Source: Lachnospiraceae bacterium | GTDB taxonomy: Bacteria; Bacillota; Clostridia; Lachnospirales; Lachnospiraceae | Assembly: GCA_020860645.1 (NCBI GenBank) | Contig: JAJBTX010000015.1 | Coordinates: 1-34,157 of the forward strand | Direction of reading: 5' to 3' | Length of the DNA stretch: 34,157 nt | Shown: positions 26,180 to 34,157 of the stretch, piece by piece | Numbering within the stretch: position 1 is the stretch's first letter | Layout of the letters: the number at the start of each line of letters is the position of its first letter | Translations under genes and position numbers: made by a program | The notes under the pieces: model-generated | What the model saw: only the letters and a program-made list of their open reading frames with translations | Told to the model about the DNA's origin: nothing | The model's database searches: none

Positions 26180-27997
26180 ATGGACTTTAATATCGAAGAG
26201 GAATTGAAAAAGCTGCCCGGAAAGCCGGGTGTCTATCTGATGCATGATGAGCGCGACGCGATCATCTATATCGGGAAGGCGATCTCCCTGAAAAACCGCG
26301 TGAAGCAGTATTTTCAGCCGAGTCGGAACCGGGGCGCGAAGATCGACCAGATGGTGACACACATCGCCCGTTTCGAGTACATTATCACGGATTCGGAGCT
26401 GGAGGCGCTCGTGCTCGAGTGCAATCTGATTAAAGAGCATCGTCCGAAGTACAACACGATGCTGATGGATGATAAGACCTATCCCTACATCAAGGTGACG
26501 GTGCAGGAGGATTTTCCTCGCGTGCTCTTCACGCGGAAGCTTCTCCGGGATCGCGCGAAATATTATGGCCCCTACACGAGCGCCGGGGCGGTGAAGGATA
26601 CCATTGATCTCATCCACAAGCTGTACGGGATACGCACCTGTAACAAGTCCCTGCCAAAGCAGCAGGGAAAGGAGCGCCCCTGCCTGAACTATCACATTCA
26701 TCAGTGCCCTGCGCCGTGTCAGGGTTATATTTCCAAAGAAGAATACGCCGTATCCGTGAAGAAGGCGCTCAGCTTTCTGAACGGAGATTATGAACCAATT
26801 TTAAAGGAGCTCCGCGGAAAAATGGAGCAGGCCGCGGAGGCAATGGAGTTCGAGAAGGCCATCGAGTACCGCGAGCTGCTCGAAAGCGTCAGCAAGATCG
26901 CGCAGAAGCAGAAGATCACGAGCAGCGGGATGGAAGACCGCGATGTGATCGCAATGGCGGTCGACAAGGAGGATGCGGTCGTGCAGGTCTTCTTCATCCG
27001 CGAGGGGCGGCTGATCGGAAGGGATCATTTCTGCCTGCACATCGCCGCGGACGACCGCGAAGAGGATATTCTGACCGCCTTTCTGAAGCAGTTTTATGCC
27101 GGGACGCCTTACATTCCACGTGAGTTGATGCTGCAGCACGAGGTTGCGGACGCGGAGCTGATCGAAGAGTGGCTGAGCGCCCGAAAAGGGCAGCGTGTCT
27201 ATTTGCGTGTGCCGAAGAAGGGCGAGAAGGAAAAGCTCGTGGAGCTGGCGCAGAAGAACGCGCAGATGGTGCTGACGCAGGATCGTGAGCGCATCCGCCG
27301 CGAGGAGGGGCGCACGATCGGAGCGATGAAGGAGCTCGCGAAGCTGCTGGGACTCCCGGAGCTGCGTCGCGTGGAGGCTTACGATATTTCCAATATCAGC
27401 GGTTATCAGACGGTCGGCTCGATGGTTGTGTTTGAGCGGGGACGGCCGAAGCGCTCGGATTACCGGAAATTCCGCATCCGGGGCGTGCAGGGTTCCGACG
27501 ACTATGCGAGCATGGAAGAGGTGCTGACGAGACGCCTGTCCCATTATGAAAATTATCCCGACCTGATCCTGATGGATGGCGGAAAGGGTCAGGTGAATGT
27601 GGCGCTGAAGGTCATGGAGCGCCTGGATGTACAGGTACCCGTCTGCGGCATGGTGAAGGACGACCGCCACAGAACGAGGGGTATCTATTATAACAACGTG
27701 GAGCAGCCGATCAACCGGGACAGCGAGGCTTTCAGGCTCGTGACAAGGATTCAGGATGAGGCGCACCGCTTCGCGATCGAGTACCATCGTTCGCTGCGCA
27801 GCAAAGAGCAGGTGCACTCGGTGCTGGACGATATTCCGGGCATCGGTCCGGCCAGGCGCAGGGCGCTGATGCGGGCTTTCCCGACGCTGGAGGCGATCCG
27901 CGGAGCCTCTCAGGAGGAGCTGGCGGCTGCCGAGGGCATGAACCGGCTCGCCGCGCGGCAGGTGTATGATTTTTTCCACGGAGGGGGAGCTAAGTAA
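26180..27997 (+). CDS. uvrC: Excinuclease ABC subunit C
   Basis: The 605-residue protein has all UvrC parts in order. The GIY-YIG nuclease at about 14-93 ([15 protein letters not shown]) makes the 3' incision. A cysteine cluster follows ([15 protein letters not shown]), then the UVR domain for UvrB binding (about 205-240). The RNase-H-like C-terminal nuclease (VEAYDISN to [10 protein letters not shown]) makes the 5' incision, and tandem HhH motifs ([16 protein letters not shown]) end the protein. It has no strong ribosome binding site and starts 5 bp after ftsH, so it is probably translationally coupled to that gene. Confidence 0.97.
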   Translation: MDFNIEEELKKLPGKPGVYLMHDERDAIIYIGKAISLKNRVKQYFQPSRNRGAKIDQMVTHIARFEYIITDSELEALVLECNLIKEHRPKYNTMLMDDKTYPYIKVTVQEDFPRVLFTRKLLRDRAKYYGPYTSAGAVKDTIDLIHKLYGIRTCNKSLPKQQGKERPCLNYHIHQCPAPCQGYISKEEYAVSVKKALSFLNGDYEPILKELRGKMEQAAEAMEFEKAIEYRELLESVSKIAQKQKITSSGMEDRDVIAMAVDKEDAVVQVFFIREGRLIGRDHFCLHIAADDREEDILTAFLKQFYAGTPYIPRELMLQHEVADAELIEEWLSARKGQRVYLRVPKKGEKEKLVELAQKNAQMVLTQDRERIRREEGRTIGAMKELAKLLGLPELRRVEAYDISNISGYQTVGSMVVFERGRPKRSDYRKFRIRGVQGSDDYASMEEVLTRRLSHYENYPDLILMDGGKGQVNVALKVMERLDVQVPVCGMVKDDRHRTRGIYYNNVEQPINRDSEAFRLVTRIQDEAHRFAIEYHRSLRSKEQVHSVLDDIPGIGPARRRALMRAFPTLEAIRGASQEELAAAEGMNRLAARQVYDFFHGGGAK

Positions 27998-28074
27998 ACG
28001 GACATCACGAAACATAAAAGTCCACATAGCCGTTGTTCGGAAAAATTATAAAAAGATGCAGGAGGAGAACTACC

Positions 28075-29004
28075 ATGTCTACCGTAGCACTGAACAAAAT
28101 GATTGAAAAGCTGGAGCTGAAAAATCTGGTCCCGGAGGTCGACACGGACGGGATCGTGATCAGCAGTCCGGACATCAACCGCCCGTCCCTGCAGCTCGCG
28201 GGCTATTTTGAGCATTTCGCGAGCGAGCGCGTCCAGATCATTGGCTATGTGGAGTATACATATCTGAAGAGCCTCGACCGGGATGTGAAGGTACGAAACT
28301 ACGAACGCTTCATGTCCAGCGAAATCCCCTGCGTCATCTACGCGTCGCGGACGGAGCCGGACGAGGATATGCTCGAGATGGCCCGTAAATATAAGAAACC
28401 GATTCTGGCCAGCGCCAGGATGACGACCTCGCTGATGGCGGAGGTCATCCGCTGGCTCGGCGTGGAGCTCGCACCGACGATCTCCATCCACGGCGTGCTG
28501 GTCGACGTCTATGGCGAGGGCATTCTGATCATGGGAGAGAGCGGCATCGGCAAGAGCGAGGCGGCTCTGGAGCTGATCAAGCGCGGACATCGCCTGATCA
28601 CTGACGATGTGGTCGAGATTCACAAGGTCAGCGACGATACGCTCGTTGGAACCTCGCCGGAGATTACACGCCATTTCATTGAGCTGCGCGGTATCGGAAT
28701 TATCGATGTGAAGACCCTGTACGGCGTGGAGAGCGTGAAGGAGACGCAGGGCATCGACCTGGTCATCAAGCTCGAGGAGTGGGATAAGGATAAGGAATAT
28801 GATCGCCTTGGCCTCAATGAGGAGTATGTGGAATTCCTTGGGAATAAGGTCATGTGCCACTCGATTCCGATCCGGCCGGGCAGGAACCTCGCGGTCATCG
28901 TCGAGTCTGCTGCCGTGAATCATCGTCAGAAGAAGATGGGCTACAACGCGGCACAGGAGCTGTACCGCAGGGTGCAGGAGAGTATTGAGAGAAACAAACG
29001 CTAG
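28075..29004 (+). CDS. hprK: HPr kinase/phosphorylase
   Basis: The start was corrected to the ATG at 28075, preceded by AGGAGGAG, giving 309 residues. The N-terminal domain is followed by catalytic His140, the P-loop GESGIGKS (154-161) and the family signature IELRGIGIIDVKTLYG (202-217). The enzyme phosphorylates HPr at Ser46 in response to glycolytic intermediates, driving CcpA-dependent catabolite repression. It shares orientation with uvrC and glcK; uvrC-hprK adjacency is common in clostridia. Confidence 0.96.
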   Translation: MSTVALNKMIEKLELKNLVPEVDTDGIVISSPDINRPSLQLAGYFEHFASERVQIIGYVEYTYLKSLDRDVKVRNYERFMSSEIPCVIYASRTEPDEDMLEMARKYKKPILASARMTTSLMAEVIRWLGVELAPTISIHGVLVDVYGEGILIMGESGIGKSEAALELIKRGHRLITDDVVEIHKVSDDTLVGTSPEITRHFIELRGIGIIDVKTLYGVESVKETQGIDLVIKLEEWDKDKEYDRLGLNEEYVEFLGNKVMCHSIPIRPGRNLAVIVESAAVNHRQKKMGYNAAQELYRRVQESIERNKR

Positions 29005-29095
29005 TGAGGTGTTTTACTGACATGCAGGCATTATATGAATGATGCACGCGATTCAGGGAATATCGCGTCGGCATGAAAGAGGGAGTCTGGCCAGG

Positions 29096-30037
29096 ATGAA
29101 AAATTATTGTTTTGGAATCGATGTCGGCGGCACGAGCGTGAAGATGGGATTTTTCCGGACGGACGGCGAGCTGCTGGAGAAGTGGGAGATTCCGACGAGG
29201 ACAGAGAATGGGGGAGACGCGATTCTGCCGGATATCGCGGCCTCCGCGCTTGCGAAGCTTGATGCGAGCGGTATAGAGAAGTCCGAGGTCGTCGGCATGG
29301 GAATCGGTATCCCGGGTCCCATCAATGCGGCGGGCGTCGTGCCGCACACGGCGAATCTGGGCTGGGGTTATAAGGAAGTGACGCGGGAGCTTACGGAACT
29401 CACCGGTATCCCCTGCAAAGGCGGAAACGACGCCAACGTGGCTGCGCTCGGCGAGATGTGGAAGGGCGCGGCTGCCGGACATCGAAGCGGCGTGATGGTG
29501 ACGCTCGGCACCGGCGTGGGCGGCGGTATTATCGTCGAAGGAAAGATTCTGGCGGGCGCGAACGGCGCGGGCGGTGAGATCGGCCATATCCATGTGGACG
29601 ACCGCATTCCCGGCGTCTGCGGCTGTGGAAATCATGGCTGCCTCGAACAGGTGGCCTCGGCCAACGGTATCGTAAAGCTGGCCCGTTGGATGGCGCAGGA
29701 GCGCGGGGAAATCAGCACCTCTCTTAACATGGAGAATCTGAACAGCAAGCTTCTCTGGGACGCTGTGAAGGCCGGGGATGCCTTTGCCTGCGAGGTCGCG
29801 GAGCGCTTCGGGTACTATCTGGGGCTTGCACTCGCGAACGTCGCCGCAACCGTCGATCCGGAGGTCTTCATTATCGGCGGCGGCATGTCCAGGGCAGGGG
29901 AGATCATTCTTGATTACATACAGAAATATTATGTGCAGTATACCTTCAAGGCCTGCCGGGACGCGAGGTTTGTCCTTGCGAAGCTCGGAAACGACGCGGG
30001 CATCTATGGCTCGGCGAAGCTGGTGATTGAAGGCTAG
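29096..30037 (+). CDS. glcK: ROK-family glucokinase
   Basis: The 313-residue protein starts at the ATG at 29096, which begins MKNYCFGIDVGGT with a GAGGGAG site upstream. It has the ATP-binding DVGGTSVK (9-16), the catalytic aspartate in GNDAN (Asp112), and the ROK zinc site of His164 with CGCGNHGC (Cys175, 177, 182). It phosphorylates glucose to glucose-6-phosphate in the cytosol. Neighbouring hprK suggests a sugar-sensing group. A BlaI-like fragment begins right at its stop codon. Confidence 0.94.
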   Translation: MKNYCFGIDVGGTSVKMGFFRTDGELLEKWEIPTRTENGGDAILPDIAASALAKLDASGIEKSEVVGMGIGIPGPINAAGVVPHTANLGWGYKEVTRELTELTGIPCKGGNDANVAALGEMWKGAAAGHRSGVMVTLGTGVGGGIIVEGKILAGANGAGGEIGHIHVDDRIPGVCGCGNHGCLEQVASANGIVKLARWMAQERGEISTSLNMENLNSKLLWDAVKAGDAFACEVAERFGYYLGLALANVAATVDPEVFIIGGGMSRAGEIILDYIQKYYVQYTFKACRDARFVLAKLGNDAGIYGSAKLVIEG

Positions 30038-30038
30038 T

Positions 30039-30218
30039 GTGCAACTGTACCGTGCGCTGATTTCCCGGGAAGAGGTGCAGGCCGCTGAGACGGACGAGCT
30101 GATCGACAGGATTTATGACGGCTCCGTGGACAAACTGTTCGCGGCGCTGCTCGGCAGGAAGAAGCTCTCCTCGGAGCAGATCGAGCGCCTGAAGCAGCTG
30201 GTCGACGTGCTGGAATAA
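30039..30218 (+). pseudogene. Headless BlaI/MecI-family repressor fragment
   Basis: The reading frame gives about 59 residues from a GTG at 30039. They match only the C-terminal dimerisation half of BlaI/MecI regulators: LYRALISREEV, then a LIDRIYDGSVDKLFAALL helix and LSSEQIERLKQLVD. The DNA-binding winged helix that should precede it is absent, and the frame begins directly after the glcK stop. No good ribosome binding site is seen. It looks like the tail of a deleted regulator gene. A short expressed dimerisation peptide is a less likely alternative. Confidence 0.65.
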
Positions 30219-30228
30219 GGAGGCGTCT

Positions 30229-31734
30229 ATGAGTTTACTGCGAATGAGCCTCAAGGGGGCGGTATTAATTCTGGTGATTCTGGTTCTGGCACTGTTCGCC
30301 ACGTCGGCGGAAAAACAGGAGGAGCAGGCGGAGACGATGGCGATCGACTCCGGGCTGGAGCTTCGCGTCGACTTGAATGGGGATGGCGCGTCAATGGCTT
30401 CAATGGAACAGGGAACAGAGTCAGATGACGCTGAAAACAGTCTTTCGGCTGGCTCGCCGATCACAGTGGCAGGTTTAGAGGTTTCTATCAGGCATTCGGA
30501 AACGGACAGCACGTGGCAGGTCGTTGCCGAAGACGACGAGATGGGGCAGGAAACAAAGATCATGGAACTTGGCGACGATATCGATATCGCGCTGGAGGAT
30601 ATTGGAAAACTGATGGGGATGCCGGCATTCATGGTCCAGTATACCTATGCCGGCGGTTACTGTACCGATCGCCATTATTTCGGGATCTGGAACAGCGAAT
30701 GTGTGAATCTCGGGTACGGCGGCGGATATGAGAACTCGGCGGATTATATTCTGGATGTAGACGGCGACGGCGTCACAGAGCTGATCTGCAATTCCCTGTA
30801 CAGCGACGGAGGATGCTCTGCCACGATTTATCGGCGGGATGGAGAACGGGTCTTGTATGGCTCCTGTGGCGATCTGCGTACAGGAGAGTCGGATGCCTCA
30901 CTCAGCTCTTCCCATGCCGCATGGACTTCGTGGTATCTTCCGAGGGAAAATGTGGTGGTAGTTACCTACGAGAAAGATGGGATTTCTCAGACGGAAAAAT
31001 GTGAGATCGACATAAGCCGGATTACGATGTATGAGTATGTACATAACTATGGTGTGGAAGAGCTGCAAAACAGCGATCAGGCTTTCGGGAAGACGCTCTG
31101 GAATATTTATCTGTCCGGCGTCCTCACTGACGGGACGCAGTTAGCGTATATCAATATGGAAGCGGCCGAGGCCAGCAGTTTCGCGATCGCTGACGTGGAC
31201 GGCGACGGGATGGAGGAGCTGCTGCTCGACTGGGAGGACAGCACCATGGCCGGGATGGAGGAGCTCATCTTCGGTTATGACGGGGATGAGGTCTATGTGG
31301 AATTTGCGGCGTTCCCATCGCTGCGGATCTACGACAACGGCGTTATTGAGGCGGACTGGTCGCACAATCAGGGATTTTCGGGACGGTTCTGGCCTTACCA
31401 TGTCTACCTGTATGATGCGGAGACTGACGCGTATCAGTTCTCGTGCGGCGTGGAGGCCTGGGACTGGGAGGTAAGCCCGGAAAATGGGCTGGGGACATTT
31501 CCGGAGGACGTTGACATGGACGGAGACGGTCTCGTTTACTGCATCACCACGGACGAAGTCGATCCCTATGCCGATATCACATGGATCGATGGCGGCGCGT
31601 ATGAAGGCTGGCACGACTCCTGTGTCGGCGATGCGAAGGAGCTCAGCTTTTCCTGGCAGCAGCTGACGGAGGAGAATATTGCCGCACTGGGATATCCGAA
31701 GCCCGATGTGGAGATCGCGGAACCGGCGGGGTGA
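30229..31734 (+). CDS. Exported protein with VCBS/FG-GAP-like calcium loops
   Basis: The 501-residue protein follows AAGGAGG with good spacing. A single hydrophobic N-terminal segment (about 8-27) acts as a signal or anchor, followed by a Glu/Gln-rich stretch. The body has acidic DxDxDG loops (DVDGDGVTEL, DVDGDGMEEL, DVDMDGDGL), as in FG-GAP/VCBS beta-propeller or dockerin-like calcium sites. It is rich in aromatic and acidic residues and has few lysines. No catalytic motif is recognised. The first 20 residues, MSLLRMSLKGAVLILVILVL, resemble the start of BlaR1/M56 sensor proteins as I know them from Lachnospiraceae. With the BlaI fragment just upstream, a fusion arising by deletion is possible. 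Confidence 0.6.
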   Translation: MSLLRMSLKGAVLILVILVLALFATSAEKQEEQAETMAIDSGLELRVDLNGDGASMASMEQGTESDDAENSLSAGSPITVAGLEVSIRHSETDSTWQVVAEDDEMGQETKIMELGDDIDIALEDIGKLMGMPAFMVQYTYAGGYCTDRHYFGIWNSECVNLGYGGGYENSADYILDVDGDGVTELICNSLYSDGGCSATIYRRDGERVLYGSCGDLRTGESDASLSSSHAAWTSWYLPRENVVVVTYEKDGISQTEKCEIDISRITMYEYVHNYGVEELQNSDQAFGKTLWNIYLSGVLTDGTQLAYINMEAAEASSFAIADVDGDGMEELLLDWEDSTMAGMEELIFGYDGDEVYVEFAAFPSLRIYDNGVIEADWSHNQGFSGRFWPYHVYLYDAETDAYQFSCGVEAWDWEVSPENGLGTFPEDVDMDGDGLVYCITTDEVDPYADITWIDGGAYEGWHDSCVGDAKELSFSWQQLTEENIAALGYPKPDVEIAEPAG

Positions 31735-31874
31735 TGGCCTTTTGCGAGTTTCTTTTTGACCGGCTCTGTGAGTCTCCCGGCAAGACCCTTAGCGAGACCT
31801 TCGCGTTCAGGAAAGTGTAGCTCACATAGTTCGAATTGTCGAAATATTGTAATTGAAATGGAAGAGGTACGAAG
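31735..31874. other. Intergenic region with possible minus-strand remnant
   Basis: This 140-bp region has no intact gene. The minus strand reads REGLAKGLAG and KKKLAKG in one frame, like the repetitive tail of Rpn/PD-(D/E)XK family proteins, but no start or full domain exists. A short perfect palindrome, TTCGA-ATTG-TCGAA, lies near 31830 upstream of the hydrolase gene and may be an operator. Confidence 0.3.
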
Positions 31875-32423
31875 ATGAAGATTGCAGTTATATTTCCGGG
31901 CGTCGGTTATCATGTAGATAAGCCGTTGCTCTATCACAGCAAAAAGATCGCCGCCGCGCAGGGCTACGAGCTCAAGGACGTGCCTTATGGCGATTTTCCG
32001 TCCGGCGTCCGGGGCGACAGGGAGAAAATGAACGCCTGTTTTCTCACAGCGATCGAACAGGCGGAGGATATCCTGAAAGACGTTGATTTCTCGCGGTACG
32101 AGGAGATTCTCTTCCTGTCGAAGAGCATCGGCACGGCGATTGCCTCGGCATATGGAAGCAGGCATAAGCTGCGGACGCGAAACGTCTATTTCACACCGGT
32201 CGGGGAGTCCTTTCCCTTCATGGAGCAGCCGGGCATCGTGTTTCACGGAACTGCCGACAACTGGGTCGACACGGAGCTTATCCGGGCGGAGTGTGAAAAA
32301 CGAGGGCTGCCGCTTTACATTATTGAGGACGCCAATCATTCCCTGGAGACCGGAGACTGGGAGCAGGATCTGCAGAATTTGCAGAGGATTATGGCGGAGG
32401 TAGAACGGTATTTGCGGTCATAA
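31875..32423 (+). CDS. Small alpha/beta hydrolase
   Basis: The 182-residue protein is near the minimum for the alpha/beta-hydrolase fold. The nucleophile elbow reads LSKSIGT, a divergent form of GxSxG in which the first glycine is replaced. The acidic residue is in FHGTADNWVD and the catalytic histidine in ANHSLE, both in the right order. No signal peptide or lid insertion is seen, so it should be cytosolic; the substrate is unknown. Start ATG with an AAGAGG-type site. Confidence 0.75.
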   Translation: MKIAVIFPGVGYHVDKPLLYHSKKIAAAQGYELKDVPYGDFPSGVRGDREKMNACFLTAIEQAEDILKDVDFSRYEEILFLSKSIGTAIASAYGSRHKLRTRNVYFTPVGESFPFMEQPGIVFHGTADNWVDTELIRAECEKRGLPLYIIEDANHSLETGDWEQDLQNLQRIMAEVERYLRS

Positions 32424-32510
32424 AAGAGCAGCGAGGCGTTTCTTGAGTTCCTCATTCTCTGCAAGAGCCTTCTCTTTTGCCGCTCGCTCAGTTTCTCATG
32501 CTGCCTGTTC
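32418..32510 (-). pseudogene. C-terminal remnant of a coiled-coil nuclease/transposase-like gene
   Basis: The minus strand encodes ERAAKEKALAENEELKKRLAALL followed by a stop (32418-32495). This is a coiled-coil tail of the type ending Rpn, PD-(D/E)XK transposase-family or Uma2 proteins. Reading upstream in the same frame meets TGA and then TAA within a few codons. No intact ORF remains, so this is probably a decayed gene end. Family assignment is from pattern only. Confidence 0.4.
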
Positions 32511-32652
32511 TGAGGTTTATGATACGGAAAATTTCGAAATACGTCAAATCAGTGATATTTTGATTTAATGAAACTTACTCTTGCAAGAAGTAGTGCAGGC
32601 TGGTATTTACTTTTGCAAACTGGGAGGGTTAGAGTTTTTATAGATTTTTAAG

Positions 32653-32680
32653 TTTACAAACGCTGTATTTCATGTATAAT
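32653..32680 (+). promoter_or_regulatory. Sigma-A promoter of the type III toxin-antitoxin locus
   Basis: TTTACA (32653-32658), a 16-nt spacer and a perfect TATAAT (32675-32680). Transcription would start near 32687, about 26 nt before the first antitoxin repeat. Confidence 0.75.
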
Positions 32681-32712
32681 GTAGATAGAAATCATTCTGA
32701 TTTCTTCATCAC

Positions 32713-32814
32713 GAAGAGTCCTGTGACGGTTCCGACAGGACGGTAAAATAAAAGTGACCGGGTGAAGAGTCCTGTGACGGTTCCGACAGGACGGTAAAAT
32801 AAAAGTGACCGAGT
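32713..32814 (+). ncRNA. Putative type III antitoxin RNA, two 51-nt tandem repeats
   Basis: Two 51-bp units (32713-32763 and 32764-32814) are identical except for one base near the 3' end. Each has a 7-bp stem, GTCCTGT/ACAGGAC, with a 10-nt loop containing CGGT. A downstream ACCG could pair with that loop as an H-type pseudoknot. The array sits between a strong promoter and a terminator-like hairpin directly upstream of a ToxN-superfamily-like gene, which is the layout of ToxI/TenpI/CptI antitoxin RNAs. Both units lie on the coding strand of the toxin. Confidence 0.7.
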
Positions 32815-32825
32815 GATGAGAAACG

Positions 32826-32852
32826 GTGGGAGGAGTCTTTCCTCCCACTTTC
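32826..32852 (+). terminator. Rho-independent terminator between antitoxin and toxin
   Basis: GTGGGAGGA (32826-32834) and TCCTCCCAC (32840-32848) form a perfect 9-bp stem with a 5-nt loop, followed by TTTCT. In type III systems a leaky terminator here sets an excess of antitoxin RNA over toxin mRNA. The U-tract is short, so termination may be partial. Confidence 0.65.
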
Positions 32853-32868
32853 TACAGGGAAACGCACT

Positions 32869-33456
32869 ATGAAAATAAAAGACGAGTTTGATTATCAGGT
32901 ACTGAACCTGACAGATGCGTTTTTTGATGCCTATCCTGATCCCCCTTATAACGAAATTGCGAGAAAGAAAAATCGCCCATATGCCTGCCTGTTGATTCAG
33001 TCGCATTATGGTTATTTTATAGCCATTCCCTATCGAAGTCATATTAACCACAAATATGCGTACCGATTTAAAAAGAGCAGGCGTTCGCAAAGAGCCAGAT
33101 CAGGTTTGGACTACAGTAAAGTGGTCATCATCACAAATGTTGATCACATAGGGGCGGAAGACGCGATTATTGATCAGGATGAGTACAAGGAAACACGTGA
33201 CAATATAAAATACATACGAAATGATGTTGTTCGGTATATTGACAATTATGTCGATCATCTGAACGGTACTCGCATTGTCTACGATGAGATCGAATTTTCC
33301 CGTGTCTATCGGTTTTCCACATTGCCATATTTTCATAAAGAGCTGGGAATTGTGAAATTGCAGCCTCGTCTGGAAAGTGATATGATAAAACAAAATTCGA
33401 TCAAGGAGCAGTGGAACAGTTTATGCAGACAAAGCTTCTGGCATGCGCCACATTAA
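32869..33456 (+). CDS. Type III toxin-antitoxin endoribonuclease toxin (TenpN/CptN/ToxN-like)
   Basis: The 195-residue protein has AGGGA 8 nt before the ATG. Visible blocks are KNRPYACLLI near residue 35, then GYFIAIPYRSHINHKYAYRF and SGLDYSKVVII. This RPY...IPxRSHI.HKYA pattern matches toxins of the TenpIN/CptIN branch of the ToxN/AbiQ superfamily as I recall them. Such toxins cut RNA and are held inactive by their repeat RNA, often acting in phage defence. The tandem-repeat RNA and terminator upstream support the call. It is visibly AT-richer than the other genes here, suggesting transfer. The last 46 nt overlap the DUF1638 ORF in another frame, so the C-terminal tail may be read from host-gene DNA. 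Confidence 0.75.
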   Translation: MKIKDEFDYQVLNLTDAFFDAYPDPPYNEIARKKNRPYACLLIQSHYGYFIAIPYRSHINHKYAYRFKKSRRSQRARSGLDYSKVVIITNVDHIGAEDAIIDQDEYKETRDNIKYIRNDVVRYIDNYVDHLNGTRIVYDEIEFSRVYRFSTLPYFHKELGIVKLQPRLESDMIKQNSIKEQWNSLCRQSFWHAPH

Positions 33457-34046
33457 AAAACGAACTGGAGTTTCTGTGTCAGAGGATGCACATTTCCTAT
33501 GAGACGATCTGGATTGAATCCGGACTGCATAATCGCCCGGAGCTCCTTCACAAACGCATACAGACGGAGCTGGATCAGATCACAGACTGTGACCGTCTCC
33601 TTGTCGCGTTTGGAAACTGCGGGAATGCGCTGACAGACCTTCAGAAGGGAGATTATGAGATGATTATCCCGAGGGTGGATGACTGCATTTCTCTGTTTTT
33701 TGGATCCGATGCGGTTCGAAATGCTTATGGCAGAGAGCATGCGTCTATCTATCTGACGCAGGGCTGGATGGATGGCGAGAGCAATATTGTTGCGGAATAC
33801 CAGCATATGCTGGATAAGTATGGACAGGAAACCGCGGACAGTATTATAAAGATGATGTACGGACATTATAAAGAGCTGGCGCTGCTGGACACCGGTGTGA
33901 CGGATATACAATGTCTCGTTGACGAGACCGCGAAGGTGGAAGACATCGTCCATCTCACGAGGAGAGTTGTTCCGGTCGGGCTTGGTTATCTGGAAAGATT
34001 GCTGACCGGACCGTGGAGTGAGGAGGAATTTCGTATTTTCAGGTGA
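33423..34046 (+). CDS. DUF1638 domain-containing protein
   Basis: The protein has 207 residues from the ATG at 33423, starting MQTKLLACATLKNEL. A GTG at 33411 is possible, but AAGGAG at 33403-33408 is only 2 nt from it (and 14 nt from the ATG), so the start is not settled. DUF1638 hallmarks are present: ACATLKNEL, SGLHNRPELL, LLVAFGNCGNAL and IIPRVDDCISLFFGS. Family members commonly lie near corrinoid/methylamine-type methyltransferase genes, and their function is unknown. The conserved cysteines (CAT, NCGN, DDC) suggest metal or cofactor binding, an inference. It overlaps the toxin gene by 34 bp and probably depends partly on its transcript. Confidence 0.82.
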   Translation: MQTKLLACATLKNELEFLCQRMHISYETIWIESGLHNRPELLHKRIQTELDQITDCDRLLVAFGNCGNALTDLQKGDYEMIIPRVDDCISLFFGSDAVRNAYGREHASIYLTQGWMDGESNIVAEYQHMLDKYGQETADSIIKMMYGHYKELALLDTGVTDIQCLVDETAKVEDIVHLTRRVVPVGLGYLERLLTGPWSEEEFRIFR

Positions 34047-34157
34047 ACCGCCGAAATAAAGCCAGGAGGCAGAAACGTATGGATCATGGCGAATTTTCCG
34101 CATGCTGAAGTGAAAAGTTTACTTCCACTTTGAAAAGAGGGCCAAATGGAGTGGCAA
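34047..34157. other. Window end, no gene called
   Basis: CCAGGAGGC at about 34061-34069 is well placed for the ATG at 34079, but that frame stops after nine codons. It may be a leader peptide, a frameshifted start or chance. Nothing else is recognised before the window ends. Confidence 0.35.

Noticed and set aside
32713-32814. Possible CRISPR array
   Set aside because: The units are contiguous with no unique spacers and only two copies. The promoter, terminator and toxin context explains them better.
32713-32852. Riboswitch with terminator
   Set aside because: Tandem near-identical 51-nt units do not match any riboswitch class I know, and the downstream gene looks like a type III toxin rather than a metabolite gene.
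32692-33090. Minus-strand ORF with a repeated 17-residue peptide
   Set aside because: The peptide repeat only reflects the 51-bp (17-codon) DNA repeats, and the ORF is antisense to the toxin gene.

Overview
The window looks like chromosome from a GC-rich, spore-forming member of the Clostridia, most likely Lachnospiraceae. The evidence is an alpha/beta-type small acid-soluble spore protein behind a sigma-G-like promoter, a Csp-type subtilisin beside it, LL-diaminopimelate aminotransferase (DapL), an HPr kinase/glucokinase pair, and strong AGGAGG ribosome binding sites with sigma-A promoters. No rRNA, tRNA, CRISPR array or intact transposase was found. The species cannot be named from the sequence alone.

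Region 1 (1-9.98 kb) holds accessory and housekeeping genes in both orientations: an rRNA methyltransferase, the spore protein and protease pair, a transglutaminase-like lipoprotein, ridA, a D-lactate-dehydrogenase-like enzyme, a GH25 muramidase with two SH3 domains, a DUF554 membrane protein and a beta-CASP metallo-beta-lactamase-fold nuclease.

Region 2 (9.98-20.17 kb) is one long plus-strand operon for a multisubunit cation/proton antiporter. Gene order is MrpE, MrpF, MrpG, a DUF4040/MbhD-like subunit, an MbhE-MrpB fusion, MrpC, then four proton-pump-type (NuoL/M/N-like) subunits. The first part follows archaeal membrane-bound hydrogenase (Mbh) order, but no hydrogenase or FeS subunit is present. 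Before the last gene the operon is interrupted by about 680 bp of non-coding DNA. This carries two oppositely oriented copies of a roughly 150-bp hairpin element with identical 101-nt core lengths and arms that differ in sequence but stay complementary.

Region 3 (20.27-30.04 kb) is core metabolism and maintenance. An acyltransferase is convergent with a pyrG-dapL pair. A divergent promoter region then leads into ftsH-uvrC and onward to hprK-glcK.

Region 4 (30.04-34.16 kb) is decayed and accessory. It has a headless BlaI-family fragment, an exported calcium-loop (VCBS/FG-GAP-like) protein whose first residues resemble a BlaR1/M56 sensor, a small alpha/beta hydrolase and a coiled-coil gene remnant. 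It then has what looks like a complete type III toxin-antitoxin locus: sigma-A promoter, two 51-bp tandem repeats able to fold as hairpin/pseudoknot RNA, a terminator, and a TenpN/CptN/ToxN-like toxin gene. That toxin gene overlaps a DUF1638 gene that runs to nearly the end of the window.
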